This document shows positions 13,019-25,059 of a DNA stretch of 64,000 nucleotides, piece after piece; the first letter of the stretch is position 1; each line of letters starts with the position of its first letter. The position numbers and the translations under genes are program-made. The DNA is taken from positions 4,103,001 through 4,167,000 of the forward strand of contig JAZGTH010000015.1 of assembly GCA_036877525.1 (NCBI GenBank), written 5' to 3'. The notes beneath the pieces are model-generated. The model saw only the letters and a program-made list of their open reading frames with translations, did no database searches and had not been told where the DNA came from. This DNA comes from Chromobotia macracanthus (taxonomy: Eukaryota; Chordata; Actinopteri; Cypriniformes; Botiidae).

Positions 13019-13149
13019 TATTGTTTAAAAACAATAAATCGTTCATGGCCCATGATGTACATGTCATTTAAATGAAGGCATATATACATTAAAGTCATTT
13101 TGGATTATGTATTTGTTCTGTATATGGAAACATGTCGAGTGTCACTCAC

Positions 13150-13268
13150 ATCAGTGATTGTCCACTGCTCCACCACTATGGCGTCGTATGCAGTGGCTGC
13201 ATTTGTGTCGCCCTCCACACCCTCCTGGAACACAAACACACTGTCCACGGTCTTGGTGAGCTGATCGG
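13150..13268 (-). CDS. rftn1: raftlin exon, residues 350-389 (YDAIVVEQWT motif)
   Basis: 119 nt between acceptor CTCTCCAG and donor GAT/GTGAGT. It encodes DQLTKTVDSVFVFQEG followed by AYDAIVVEQWTITD. The YDAIVVEQWT block is almost invariant in RFTN1 and RFTN2. It leaves in phase 0. Confidence 0.95.
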
Positions 13269-13429
13269 CTGGAGAGAGAGAAGATAGCAGATAATGTTTG
13301 GTTTCTTTTTTGTAAGGCAAAAATTGTGGTTACAGTATAGCACCAGTATCGTTGTATGGAAATAACTTTGTCTATGTCTAATTTTGACATTTTTGTGTAG
13401 ATGTGACAGTACAAAACTAATTCTTAAAA

Positions 13430-13525
13430 AATGTCACCGAAAGGAAAACAGTGTTTGGATATGAAACATGAAGATGGTGAGTAAATGATAACATTTTCAT
13501 TTTTAGGTAAACTGTTGCTTTAAAC
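13430..13525. repeat. half-copy of palindromic DNA element
   Basis: GAAGATGGTGAGTAAATGAT, ATTTTCATTTTTAGGTAAAC and terminal GTTGCTTTAAA are the right arm of the 24-324 family. Confidence 0.55.
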
Positions 13526-14321
13526 TGCATTGAACCTGAAGGACATTTTTTTAAAAAGTCAGTCAAACCTGAACGTTTTGGTCGGTCGGCTCACTGTAGC
13601 TGAATTATCTTCAGGATCTAGTTTAGCTTTAATTTTATAACCAGCAAAATGTTTCATACTGAAGCGCAGGAGGAGAGAGAGTACTGAACAGCTGGGGGAT
13701 GCTTCTAGGTGCTAAATATACAAGCAGAAAAGATATTCGGAAGAGTCATTTGAAATATTTCAAAGGAAAAGAAAAAGTGATGGACACAAATGGAGACTAA
13801 TGAATGACCAGCCTAATTAGCCAAAATATCCGTGCTGGAATCTGGAACATTCCTGATGATGAAATAAATACACTCTTTAAAACCTCTTTCAGATGTTAGA
13901 ATTGCACATTTGAATGTTCCAAAGTCACTGTTCGCCCCATGAGGTTCTTGCATTTGGCCCTGTTTTACATTGGACCGTATATATGGAGGGATAATAAGCT
14001 CTGTTGAGTATTGAAGACGAAAACACAGACGTCTGGGATCGGCTCACAACCCATCTTGTTTCTGCTAAGCATCCTTTCCCGGCCCAAGAGCTTCCTTATT
14101 ACCCCCCTCTATTTACACACTAATGCTGTTTGTGCTGCCCCTGTTGGGTCTGGGAGACACTCCAGATTACATTACGGGGGGCTGAGGGATGGGCGGACGC
14201 TGGAGGGGGCCTGATGTAGGGGGGTTTCTAGGGAAAGGGTGGGGCCCACTGTTGCCTGCGTTCTTCCATCAAAAGAAAAAACCTATTTAAAGCTGCACTT
14301 ACTCAATTGAAGACATCTCAC

Positions 14322-14430
14322 CAGCCTTTGAAACAGGGCCATTGTTCTGGCCGCCGTACATCAGATGTTCCCACTTGGGAACATAATTGGAAAAGTCCAC
14401 TTGGGAGATTGCCTTAGCCGGGGAGCTCGT
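14322..14430 (-). other. exon-like island in raftlin intron (candidate cassette or poison exon)
   Basis: On the raftlin strand, 109 nt lie between acceptor CACCGTCCAG and a strong donor GGCTG/GTGAGATG. The frame read from the first base is open and looks protein-like (VDFSNYVPKWEHL, MYGGQNNGPVSKA). Raftlin needs phase 1 here; read that way the segment stops after five codons (D-E-L-P-G-stop). A conserved non-coding element that looks exonic by chance is the main alternative. No known protein was recognised. Confidence 0.35.
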
Positions 14431-16099
14431 CTGGACGGTGGGTGATGTCTCAGGTGAGAGAGTGACAGAGAGAGAGAGCTGTACTACAGACATGCCAAAT
14501 GTCGGCTCAATACACTATCGGCCCTGTAAGGGGGCCACTTATGGAGATTGACAGGAGAGAGAGAAAAAGACTGTCGGTTTGATAGAGTTCAGCTGCTGAG
14601 CATGTGGAGTTAGTCTGGCTGGGTCAGTAGTAACTGAGAGCGTTTAGGTTTAAATGTGTTGGACGGAGCTGCTGATGCTGTAGACAGCTTGTGTATATTT
14701 TACAGTATGGTCCAAAACAAAGTCAGATAAGTGCACCTGCACATGTCTAATGTTGATCATTTTAGCAGACAAACTAGTTCAGTAAAACTCACAGTGTGTA
14801 AGTAAAGTGTGTCATTTTCATGCCAACAAAAACATTGCGAAGTCCCCTGCCCCAAAACTCTTGCTCTTAATCCAGCCAGAGTTTGACATGACAAACAGAG
14901 ACATGTTTTAAGTTAAAAAGCTCTTAACCATCAATTTTATTTCCATAATGTGACATATTTATAAATAAAACTGAATATTCAACAAGAAAAAATTGGGTGT
15001 CGCTTGATTTTTCTTTCTTAATCGCTTTATTAAGTGCTCAAAAGAAGAGTGACATTGATATTGAGGTACAGTGTGAACACAGCCAATAAGGCTAGGAATG
15101 TGAATTAGGAATGTAAATGTTGCTTTTAACAAAAAAAATTACATGCTTTACCTTTGAGTCATGAATAGGTGTGTGTGTGTGTGTCAATCACAGCTGTCTC
15201 TCTCTCTCGTGTGGACTGAAATGATTCCATTCATACCCCATCCTTTTGTGCATCGAGAATACGACAGTGGAATTATCTTCAAAACTCCTTTCATAGCGAG
15301 ATAATGCCTTATTGGAAATTCATACTTTGTATATCTGCCTTCGCGGCATCTGAATATAGGCAGAACAGCATGAATAGTCAGGTGCAGAAATGTCACGCAG
15401 CTGCAGTATGAGTGCATATTCTTTTCTCTGGGTGGGGGTTGCTCTGGTGCTGAAGTCACACAAAAGAAACATTTTACTCAACATTGTTGCCGTCTTTTTC
15501 CAGCAGGATCTGAACCCAAAGCTGCGACGAGCGTGGATGTGGAGGGTATGAATTTTTAATTATGAAGTGACAATGGCTTTGAGAATGTCAGGATCTGCAA
15601 TTGTAATATCGGACTGAAGGGCGGCGCTCACGCGAGCTGCCATTAATGCCACACCCATCGCATTAAAAAATGACTCCTGCGTCTCACTTTGTCTCACCAT
15701 GGAAACCAGTCTCGAAGAGGAGAGAGGATGAAGGAAAGCTTCTTGTTAAAGGCTGTTCTCCTGGACAGCTTCAATGTCACCAAAATGGAAGTAGACGAGG
15801 TCACAGGCGGGGTGTAAAAGTAAATCAGTGGAGCGGAACGCCACACCAAGAGCATCAACAAAGAGCAAAATCCTTTAGGAGACTTTGAGCTGCTACAAAA
15901 CCCCCATCCACCCCTGGACTGGTGGATAAACTCATTTCTGCTACCTGGAGGGCAGATTGTGATGAGGAGCAGGTCGTGCCACTCCTGATCTCCCGAGACT
16001 TTCATTCTGATCTTCTTTCAAATAGAGAGGCAAACCTGTCAGGAACACGTCCAGGTCATATTTCACCCCAAAAATACAGAAATAAGAAATTATATTTTC

Positions 16100-16216
16100 C
16101 ATAAAGAAAATGAGTTTTTGGGACTGATTTTTTTATGCATTGTGACATTATTAGGTTTTGCATAAAGAAAATGAGTTTTTTGGACTGACTTTTTAATGCG
16201 TTGTGACATTATTTTT
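16100..16216 (+). repeat. 61-bp tandem duplication
   Basis: CATAAAGAAAATGAGTTTTT ... ATTGTGACATTATT recurs at a 61-base offset with few differences (16100 and 16161). Confidence 0.9.
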
Positions 16217-17337
16217 CAAGCACACAACATCCATAAATTGTTATTATCATAATGATAGACAAATATTCAGATAAGTGTAATCTGAATAATGATATTCATT
16301 TCAGTTGCGATATATGAATACATTGTGGTAATATTTGTTACATTAATTCCAGATGGTTGCTTATTTTATTACCTTTAATTTATGCAGATTGTTTTTTTAA
16401 TTACAGTTTTACTGTACTTTTACAGTAATACCATAAAAAGTAAATTGAACTAATGACTATGTATTAAGTTTAATAGGAGTGAAACTTCTGCATGGACAAA
16501 TTGTTCAGTATTGAGAATTTGGGGGGAAAATGTGATAATAAAAACAACGTTACAATTCCAAACACCTTAATAGTCCTAAAAACAGGCTTCTTCATTAGTT
16601 CCGTTTTCTTTAGATTTTTGCTGAAATGTGACCTTGACTTGTTTTAGAGAGACTCGCACTGAGAATCTGGCTGGATCGGGTTCTGTTATGTGTGTGTGAG
16701 TTCTTCCTCACATATTACAGAAGTGTTGATGTTTACAGGGAGAACACACTGTGTAAGCGCATCACCATGGAGTTCTCATTATGCATTCACAGGCCAGACT
16801 CAAAGAGAAGCTAAATATGGGAGATGTGGACCATGTGCACACAGGGCTGATAATGAATGCGACTCCAGCCTTTCATGTAATCAGACGCTTATGAAAAGTC
16901 TACATGCTGCTGGTGCTTTTGATATCACATTGTTCCCAGAATCCACAGGGCTTCTCGCATCGCACCGTCCTCCTCCTCTAACATGGCCCTCACTTCCTGT
17001 TTTTCCTTCTTTGCACGTGTTGTTGGCATGAACACCACCATTTACCTTTTACAGTTCCAGAGTTGTAAAAAACACGTTTATGTTTTATTGATTTTAACAT
17101 GTACTTTTGTCTACATTAGTTACATGTCTATTTAGTTGCTAAGGTAAGGATCTCTTTTACTAGTGCTCACATTTAGGTTAGAGATTTTAAACCTTCTAAC
17201 TGTGAGTATTAGACCTATCCTGCACCAGCCGCATTATAAACATGACTGATACTTCAAATTGTCTGTTTGTTAAAAACATAAATGTGTTACTGCTTTGGAA
17301 GTGATTGGAAGTACGATTTTTACCCCTGGCTCCTTTT

Positions 17338-17486
17338 AAAGCTCAGCAACTGCATGGCAACACACTACAATTCACTCAGAAGCCTTTAGAAGTAATTTGG
17401 TAATGTCCTAGCAACCAGTCAGAACAACTGCATAGCAACACTCAATAACCAATCACATCACCTTAGCAACGCCCTGGCAACTGCCC
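17338..17486 (+). repeat. AGCAAC-type low-order repeat
   Basis: Repeats of GCAACTGCATGGCAACAC, CCTAGCAACCAGTCAGAAC, GCATAGCAACACTCA and CCTTAGCAACGCCCTGG. A known style of fish short tandem-derived repeat. Confidence 0.65.
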
Positions 17487-18557
17487 ACAGTTCATTTCTG
17501 CTTCAGATTATTTTGGGCTACCTCAGGACTACTTGCCCCTGTAGAATTGCACAGAACTTGGCAGGGGTTTACTGCATTTACTGGGGAATCATTACAGAAA
17601 ATTAATTAACTAAAAAGAGGCCTGGGTTTTGCATCATTGCCACAGTTGCGGTTCTGTTACTGCATCATTACCACATGAAGATCCTGAGAGCTCTAAATGA
17701 TGACAAATACCTTTCTTTCCCAGTGTCCCTGATGTTATAACCCAGCCCCAAAACAACCTACATTCGGTTAGCCATCAAAGACACACAGCTTAACTTAAAC
17801 CACCAGAGCTTTCCTACAGTGCAATAATATCCACTGCGCAAATCTCGGTGCTATCTCCATTGCACGCTGAATTGCGTTCTGTAAATACTCCACATGCACT
17901 GGAGCGAGCGGAACCCCGCAAGGTATTTTAATAGGATGCTTAATTACTAAGACAGAAAGTAAATAAAGGAGGAAGAACATCACATCAAACTAATTACATT
18001 TTCAACCATTTATGAACCGTTTATCTTTGAGTTACTGAATTTTATCACATATAAGGAGGCATCAGATATATATCTGATAACATACAATCAGATATGCATG
18101 TTTACATGTTTTGTGCAGTGGTACAAAGCGTTAGTTAGCTGGTGTCTTCAAGACATTATAGTTATTTAATACATTTCTAGTTTAATGTACTGCTGTCATC
18201 CTTATTGGTTTTGTAATTAAATGTATGAATTATAATTGTATTGTTGTTGCTGTAAATGCAGCCCTGATCCAAAAGGAAATAATATTTGATAATTATTTTG
18301 TCTTCGTAAAATATCTTCGTAAAGTTAATTAATGTACTTAGCTACTTTTCTTAGTAAGAAAGTATTTTGTTGCATTGCTAAACTACTTGGGTAATAAAAT
18401 GACTAATCTCCCCAACATTGTACCATAGTGCAAACAACATAAACTCATGAATAAAAGTCTGTCATTATATAAGCAAATAAGCAACAGATACGGCAGAAAG
18501 GCAGAAACTTTTAGTTTAACTCTCTAAAGAGTTTTAAAAATGTCAGCGCAAACTCAC

Positions 18558-18761
18558 CGTTGTCATTGGCCAGCTGAAAGTATCCGTCCACAAGCGAAGC
18601 CCCATTGTTGAAGTGCTGGGTCATGTGATCAAGCCAGTTGGCCTCTAAAGAGCATATACCTTCACCCTGCGGCTGTACCCGTAGAGGAACTTTAACTGTG
18701 TAGTACTTCAGCTGACCCTCACGATGACCAGGATAATTAAACAACCCAAAGAGCTCGGCTC
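18558..18761 (-). CDS. rftn1: raftlin exon, residues 282-350
   Basis: Acceptor GTCCACAG, donor CG/GTGAGT. The 204-nt exon encodes AELFGLFNYPGHREGQLKYY, VKVPLRVQ, then SLEANWLDHMTQHFNNGASL and VDGYFQLANDN. Human RFTN1 has the same order: TLFNKP, YYPVTIPLHV, GLDANWLEHMSDHF, LVNAVFYL. It enters in phase 1 and leaves in phase 1, consistent with both neighbours. Confidence 0.93.
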
Positions 18762-18924
18762 CTGTGGACACGTGAAACATCGATTTCAGTGAAAATACAT
18801 CAACGTAACACATAAATAAGGTTTCTTTGAGGGGTGTAAGACATAATATAAATTTGTACCAAAGCTTTCCCTGCTGAAAACTAACCTGCATATTTTTGCT
18901 CTCTTCCAAAATATAGTGAGCTAC

Positions 18925-19110
18925 ACTCTTAAAAAAGGTGCTTTATGATGCCATAGAAGAACCATATCTGGCTGTATGGTTCCATAAAGAACTTTCAAAG
19001 AACTTTCACAAAAGGTTCTTTGTAGTGAAAAAATGTTCTTTAGACTGTAAAAAGGTAAGAAGAAATGTTTTTTGTAAGAACCTTTTACTGAATTGTTTTT
19101 GGGAACCAAA
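18925..19110. repeat. AAAGAACC/GGTTCTTT palindromic MITE, copy B
   Basis: Contains CCATAAAGAACTTTCAAAGA, AAAGGTTCTTTGTAGTGAAA and GAACCTTTTACTGAATTG. It lies about 165 bp upstream of the raftlin exon at 18558-18761 on the raftlin strand. Confidence 0.7.
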
Positions 19111-19664
19111 AATGGTATTAGGAGTTTACACAGGTAGAATTATAATGAATGTTCTTGATGCAAAAGCTAATCTAACAGTTAGGCAGCATAATTATGCACC
19201 ATACCATAAGACTCCATATTTTTACCCACAAGGCACCATACTACAGGCATCATAATTATACTTCCTTCTGCAATTCCTTCTTCTGGCCAAATTCTAAGAC
19301 AGAATTATGCAGAATGTATCTGTAGGGAAATCCTATAATGCATTGTGATGAGCTGAATGAAAAAAAATCCATCAAAAATTGCATGTGAAGCATGACAAAT
19401 GTTGATTATACATATAACTCATTCCTTACCGAAAGGTATTGATAAAAAATAATGAATTCTTACTCATCATTCACTTCAATACTCAATATTTCTGTGTGCT
19501 ACTGTATGTACAGCTTAGCAGACTAGTGAAATCAGTTGTAAGATTAGTCTCATATGAACTTGTTTGAAAAGTACAACTTGTATGACACACAGAGTTATTG
19601 CTGTTGAATTAGGAAGTCAGATTTTTCTAGATTTTGAACCGGAGTTGTGTGTCGGATGTTGGTT

Positions 19665-19850
19665 CTCCAGCATGGGAACAGCTAGCTTTGACTTCCAGGC
19701 TTCTTAACTAGAGAAGACCACACTTGTGAGCCAGCTTCCCCTTTGCTGAAAACCAGCATGACTTTGTGGTTCTTTAATCTAGACCAGCTACAACTAGGCC
19801 TAACTAACCTAAACCAGATTCTTTCTATCCTCTTCAGCAGGGTTATATGC
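19665..19850. repeat. ACCAGC-type repeat
   Basis: GAACAGCTAGCTTTGACTTC, AAAACCAGCATGACTTTG, TAGACCAGCTACAACTAGGC and AAACCAGATTC. Low-order repeat as at 2780-2900 and 43985-44180. Confidence 0.5.
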
Positions 19851-20817
19851 GATTGCCTGTTGGTTGTTGCTCTATGAAGTGCATGTTTCTTTACTTTAGC
19901 CCTTCAGACTTAATTAATTAGCTTGTAGCTTGGCTGAAGAACTAATTAGCTTGTGTCCTGGTCTAGTAATTAGGGAAATTAGGTAATATAGTGGCAATCT
20001 TGAGCGGGTATTTGGGACTATCGTTTCTCAGTAGAATAGCTTCGCTCTTGGGAGAATTGACCATCCGTTCTTCCAAACGAGATTATGTTTTGTAGGAAAA
20101 CAAAATACCACTTAGCTCTGCCACACAGAGAGGGAGAGCTCACCTAATGGATTACGATAGTGTAAGATGAATTTGTTTGTGTGCCTGACTTGGCCCCATA
20201 AAACTGTTCTATTCAGATCTATATTAGAACTAATGGGAAATTGACCAGAAAGATAAATATGGATGCACTTTAGTTTTGGCAGCGATCATTTAGATTGTGT
20301 CTGACTGCACTGAGTCGTTAGGCGCCTCTGAAGGGACCGGACGGAGTAAATGAGAGAGCACAACATCAGTGCTTTTCTAAAGCATGCTACACTCACAAAA
20401 CAACACAAAACAATAAATCATTAACTGTTGTTTCACTTATGCTGAATGCGGTGGAGGTCCAGCAGCAGCTTCTCTGTAAATCTCTACATCACATCTGAGT
20501 TGCTTTATTAATGACTTGTATTTATTGTATTTATGGCCATTTTTGCCACGTGTCTGGATAAGGGCAGTGTGAGTTAGGACAGGAAATGATGTCAGCCAGA
20601 TTGGAACGTACATGTCACAGTCATAGTTCGCCATTTTGTTATATTATTTTTTGGGGGGTGAGGACAGTAAACTTTTCATTAGCATAATACAAAAAACTTA
20701 TTCTCATTACTATTAAAATATGACAAAATAACAATATATATTTTAATTGTAAATTATTACAATTGCAAGCCAGATCATAATTTTTCCTGCCTTTATTTAT
20801 TTTATTTAACATTTAAG

Positions 20818-20880
20818 TCACTTTGTAAGTCGCTTTGGATCAAAGCGTCTGCTAAATGAATTAAAGTGAATGTAAATGTA
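20818..20880 (+). repeat. SINE 3' tail remnant
   Basis: GTAAGTCGCTTTGGATCAAA and GCGTCTGCTAAATG, the 3' tail of the SINE family listed at 21568. Confidence 0.7.
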
Positions 20881-21567
20881 AGTAAATAAATGCAAACCTG
20901 TATTAATGTATTAGAGTAATAGAGCCTAATGAGAATCATTATTAAAAATAATAGGAATCACACAGGCCTGAAAGTAAAATAATAAGAATTTAGGGACAAA
21001 AATGTGCTTAATTCTTATTAGAATAACCTCACAATGCAGAAGACCCTAATGGTTTTTCATGTTTATTCATGTTCTCACAGTTCAAACAGGTCTGGCTGCC
21101 ATCACACCTCTAAATAAAGTGAATCAATCTTCTGAAGTGCAGTGTGAACAGTGTGAAGACTGATGGTTTTTAACTTCTAAATGTACTTGATGAAGGATTT
21201 GAGGTGAGTAAAAACAGCACAGATATAATCCACACCCTCCTCCAGCTTACTGTCATCACTGCTAACCCGCCTGACAAGGTCAAATACTGAAAAACTATAT
21301 CTGCAGTTCAAGCAGCCTAAGAACATGACGTGTCATTAATTGTTTACTTAATCCTCCGCATGTGAATTGCATCACGTTTACACGAACACATCCGCAGCGG
21401 TCTAGACCCGCATCTTCAGCAGAGATGATGACAACTGTGGAAATGTTTCAGTGTGGATTTGCTTCCCACTGGCTGATTGTGAAACAGCCCTGATCCCAAT
21501 ATAAACTAGTCAGTAACTCGAAGTTTCAGTGCCTTTCTTACTGTTGTACCTTCCTTTATATTAGAAA

Positions 21568-21722
21568 TATTCCTGTAACTCAGTTGGTAGAGCAATGTGT
21601 TAGCAGTGCAAAAGGTTGTGGGTTCAATTCACACGGAACACACATACAATCCTGATTAAAAATATATGTTGGATGCACTGTAAGTTGCTTTAAGATAAAA
21701 ATGTATTTAGAAACTGCACATT
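21568..21722 (+). mobile_element. tRNA-derived SINE, copy 1
   Basis: A-box-like TAACTCAGTTGGTAGAGCA, B-box-like GGTTCAATTC, then ACACACATACAAT and the tail GCACTGTAAGTTGCTTTAAG. The head is tRNA-like but the element continues into a SINE tail, so it is not a tRNA gene. Similar to the HAmo-type cyprinid SINE from memory. Confidence 0.8.
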
Positions 21723-22552
21723 GCACTTTAACATTTGACTTTAAATGTTTACAGATTAACAGCTTTTCAATATTGAGTATCCGGTCGCCCTGATGAACGA
21801 GAGTAAATGACGCAGAGGTTTGCCATTTATAACAGTATAGACATCTAATGAAGTCTAATTTAGGCTTTAGTTTTCCATTATGACATTTTTTTCATACATA
21901 TGCGTTCAAATGTTTTGTTTTTGAAGTAATGTTTATTTTTACGGTACAGCACTGAATGAAATGTTTTCATGATTGTCACAATGCAAAATAAGACAAATTT
22001 TATGCTATATTTTCTTTACCAAAATATAAGTTCATACTGTTTTCTTTAATTGTGGGTAGAGAAAGACCGCAACATGTTCTTGATCATTTTCATGTGATTC
22101 AACTAAAACATACTTTATTTCTTTAGTATGCCTACCTGAAGCACTTGCTACTGTAAGCTTGCCCTGTCTTTCTAAATGAAGACTTCAGTCAGTGTCTTAA
22201 CAGCTGCACAGAAAGAGCGCAACAAACCTGAAGCTCATCTGAGCTCTGAGCATTTCACGCTGTTGACCTTCAGCATTATGCTTTATAGATGTTCACCAGG
22301 AGTATCAGAGCGATTCCAGGAGGAAATGACTATTTTATCAGCAGCAGTGATAACTCATGAAGACGCAGTGCTGTGCGACAGGACCCCTGGCAGCCGTCAT
22401 TTCGTGGCTGAACGATAGAAGCGGGTGCGGCATGAGGCCTCTGGTACAAGCAGCAGGATAATTTCACTGCTGACAATGTCACTTCCCTTCCAGATGGAGA
22501 CGCAGGATTCCCAGCATGCACCACTTGCATGGCGCAGCACAATGCGAGCACA

Positions 22553-22862
22553 ATCTCAGTTAACAGAGAACATTCTCAGAACATTGACTGATGTTTTCTA
22601 AAAGTTCTCTTAAAGTTATCAAACATTTTTGCAGTAATGTTAGTAGAGTATTTTTTTAATGTTATAGATCTTATATCAAAAACATTATTCTTAAGTTGGA
22701 ACATTTAAAAAAAGTTTTAATAACATTCTTTTAACCAAACAGCGACATACAACATCTAAAAAACTGGATGTTTTTTTTTTTTACGTTCCTAGAACTTTCG
22801 TTTTTATTACTTACTGGAAACGTTAGGAAAATGTTCTTACAACCTAATATTGTTAGCTGGGA
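22553..22862 (+). mobile_element. CAGCTAAC-element, copy 2
   Basis: CAGTTAACAGAGAACATTCT at the left, AGTTATCAAACATTTTTGCA and TAATGTTAGTAGAG inside, CTTACAACCTAATATTGTTA and GCTGGG at the right. Near full length. Confidence 0.85.
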
Positions 22863-23379
22863 TGCCACAGTTTTTAGCAAAAATGGCTCCCAAGCTAATA
22901 TTGAAAATGAGATGGGCCATCTGGATACTGGCGGCTGAAAAACGCGAGTTAACAAAGCCTAATCTAGCACCCGCTGTGTGTGTTTCTGTAAATGCCAAAT
23001 CTAACCAATCCCATACGTCCAAGCCTTGCTTGAACACTCTGTAACAATGCTTTTCTTTAGCCATGAATAGACATACAGACAGAGGAGATGCTGTTATGTT
23101 GTGTGTCAACCAGGGGACAAACGATTTAGTGGATCTTTGAACTGTCATCACAATGCTTTGGGTCCGGGCAATATTTGGAATATTAACAATGTAATGCAGG
23201 CACTATAATCAAGCAACATTATGAATATGGTGATGATTTTAATGTCCTATACAATTAAGTTTCCTAAAGAAGGTCATCAAAATCATGATCTTTCATGTCT
23301 TGGGACTTGCATGTGAAATAGCATATCAGATTTAAACTTCAGTAGCTAAAGTGGTGCTAAGTAAGTTTGATTCGTTATT

Positions 23380-23500
23380 GTGAGTGACAAGTAGGATATC
23401 CTGTTATTGCATATTGGACCAAATGCAATGATTGGATGAACATTTTATGGTCCTGAGCCTTCCAAATTTTGCTTTTGGTTTTAGCTGTATGGATATATTG
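23380..23500 (+). repeat. fragment of 320-bp dispersed repeat
   Basis: GACAAGTAGGATATCCTGTT, GACCAAATGCAATGATTGGA and TGGTCCTGAGCCTTCC match the middle of 24422-24748 and 29848-30146. Confidence 0.55.
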
Positions 23501-23694
23501 GTGCTTATATATGAATATTATAGCATTCTTTCCTCAATTTGAGTTTTTATATTAAACATCCTAAATCTGCTAGACAACAAAAGCCATTTAAGAGCAAATA
23601 TATGTATGGAGATATAAAGTATATTGAAAGGCACTATTTTCAGAATAGCTTAGTGAGGTTTAGTCTCATCAAAGGACAAAGATGATCAACCCAC

Positions 23695-24106
23695 CACTCT
23701 TAGCCAGGGGCAGACTGCTGGGTTTCTCCATGGTGTCTGTGATTTTGGCCGTGTCATTGTTGTTTTGTGTGAATGTTTCCCCTGGCTGTGTTTCACCAGA
23801 TGCCGATTTCACCACGGTGGATGTCTCACTGGAGAGATCATCTCCATCTTCACCTGCTGAAGTTTTAACATCCTCTGTCTGAGCCTCACCTCCCCTGTTC
23901 TCCGCTCCGGGCTCATCTCCCAGTTCCGGCTCCTCCAGAGGACTGGGGCTGGGTGTTAGTCCAGAGCCGTGCAGCGAGCTGGGGCTGGAGTGCAGGGAGA
24001 GAGAGGGTTCCTCTGGTTCTCTGTGTCGTAGCACATGTGGGCGTACGCCAGCTGGCTCCTGTATGAAGCCTACAAACATGATGCCCTGATCTGCAGCATC
24101 CTGGAT
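23695..24106 (-). CDS. rftn1: raftlin exon, residues 145-282 (FVGFI motif and acidic disordered linker)
   Basis: The exon starts after a tandem acceptor (TTAGCAG); using the second AG gives KK joined to IQDAADQG, as in human KKIQEAA. It continues IMFVGFIQEPAGVR, then about 110 residues rich in Ser, Pro, Glu and Thr with no predicted fold. This corresponds to the poorly conserved linker of RFTN1. The donor G/GTGGGT at 23695 leaves phase 1, which joins correctly to the next exon. Using the first AG would add one Gln. GC content is clearly higher than the flanking introns. Confidence 0.9.
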
Positions 24107-24191
24107 CTGCTAAGGAGAGACAAGTACACGGTATGTATGTGGTCACAAACATTGTCATTGTATGGAAAATAATTATATCATGATATGGTGT

Positions 24192-24330
24192 TCCTGTGAT
24201 TTGACTAGTAGAGCAAGTGCAAAGGTCATGGGTTCGACTCCCAGGGAACACACATACTTTTAAAATGTGTAGCTTGAATGCACTGTAAGTCACTTTGGAT
24301 AAAAGCATCTGCCAAACGTGTAAATGAAAA
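24192..24330 (+). mobile_element. tRNA-derived SINE, copy 2
   Basis: Truncated A box (TTTGACTAGTAGAGCAAGTG), B box GGGTTCGACTCCCAGGGAAC, then ACACACATAC and the tail GCACTGTAAGTCACTTTGGA and AAAGCATCTGCCAAACG. Confidence 0.85.
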
Positions 24331-24425
24331 TTCTCTTTTGTATCCACAGGAAAGCGAATAACATCAAACTTTGGGGTAATATGAGGGTGAGTAAACAAAG
24401 ACAACATGTTCATTTTAAGCTAGTT
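24331..24425. repeat. half-copy of palindromic DNA element
   Basis: TTTGTATCCACAG, AATATGAGGGTGAGTAAACA and TGTTCATTTTAAGC represent the right arm of the 24-324 family, directly behind the SINE. Confidence 0.55.
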
Positions 24426-24748
24426 AAAGGTAGGCAATTTCAGAGAGACTAACAATAGCAACCTAGCTTTGAAAACAGAAGCTCCCACCCTCCTTTCGGA
24501 GTGCTCTCCAAAACCACACCTCCAACACATAAACACATTCATAGTTTGACAGGCAAGTGTAACATTCTATTATTTGATTTGGACCGAATGCAATGACAAT
24601 ATATTGTCCTGCGCCATCCACAAAAGTTAAATATGTATATGAATATATTTAGACCACTTAATGATTGCTATCATGATATGAAGGGACTTTCAACCAGCAT
24701 AACAAAATATGTTTCTGGCAAAAAATGCCTACCCTGCCTTTAAAAAAC
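24422..24748 (+). repeat. 320-bp dispersed repeat, copy A
   Basis: Shares AGGTAG.CAATTT, CACCCTCCTTTC.GAGTG, GACCGAATGCAATGA, GACTTTCAA..AGCATAACAA and ATGTTTCT with 29848-30146. It ends CTGCCTTTAAA, mirroring a TTTAAAGG start. Confidence 0.75.
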
Positions 24749-25059
24749 CTAGTGTAGTATCCGGTTTAACAGCCTGCCCAACTGGGACAAGCTGTGCTGA
24801 TCTGCTCACCAGGGTCGCCCAATAACATTTTTTTAAATTGTTCTGCGTTCAGCAGAATTGTCAACACGGCCGCCTAGATAAACCCGACACCCTGCCAAGG
24901 GGTTTGCATTCGAACTAGATAAGAAAGTAGTTTTAATCGCTTCAAGTTTGCTCCGTGTAGAAACATTAAAACCGACTAATATGCCACATTACCCTAACAA
25001 TAAAACACACCCTAAACGATATATTGTAAAACCAACTCTCTTTCCATCACACCACCAGC

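Larger units (their letters stand above)
6842..13149 (-). other. raftlin intron (residues 389/390)
   Basis: Holds several interspersed repeats listed separately and no recognisable exon. The longest unexplained open frames (7982-8344, 11590-11880) show no motif. Confidence 0.7.
13269..18557 (-). other. raftlin intron (residue 350), contains an exon-like island
   Basis: Contains the exon-like segment 14322-14430, a GC-rich unique stretch (14010-14260), a 61-bp tandem duplication and an AGCAAC-type repeat. The 15690-15990 stretch is unique sequence with partly open frames but no recognised protein. Confidence 0.65.
18762..23694 (-). other. raftlin intron (residue 282)
   Basis: Repeat-bearing intron; no further exon recognised between the FVGFI exon and the LFGLFN exon. 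Confidence 0.7.
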
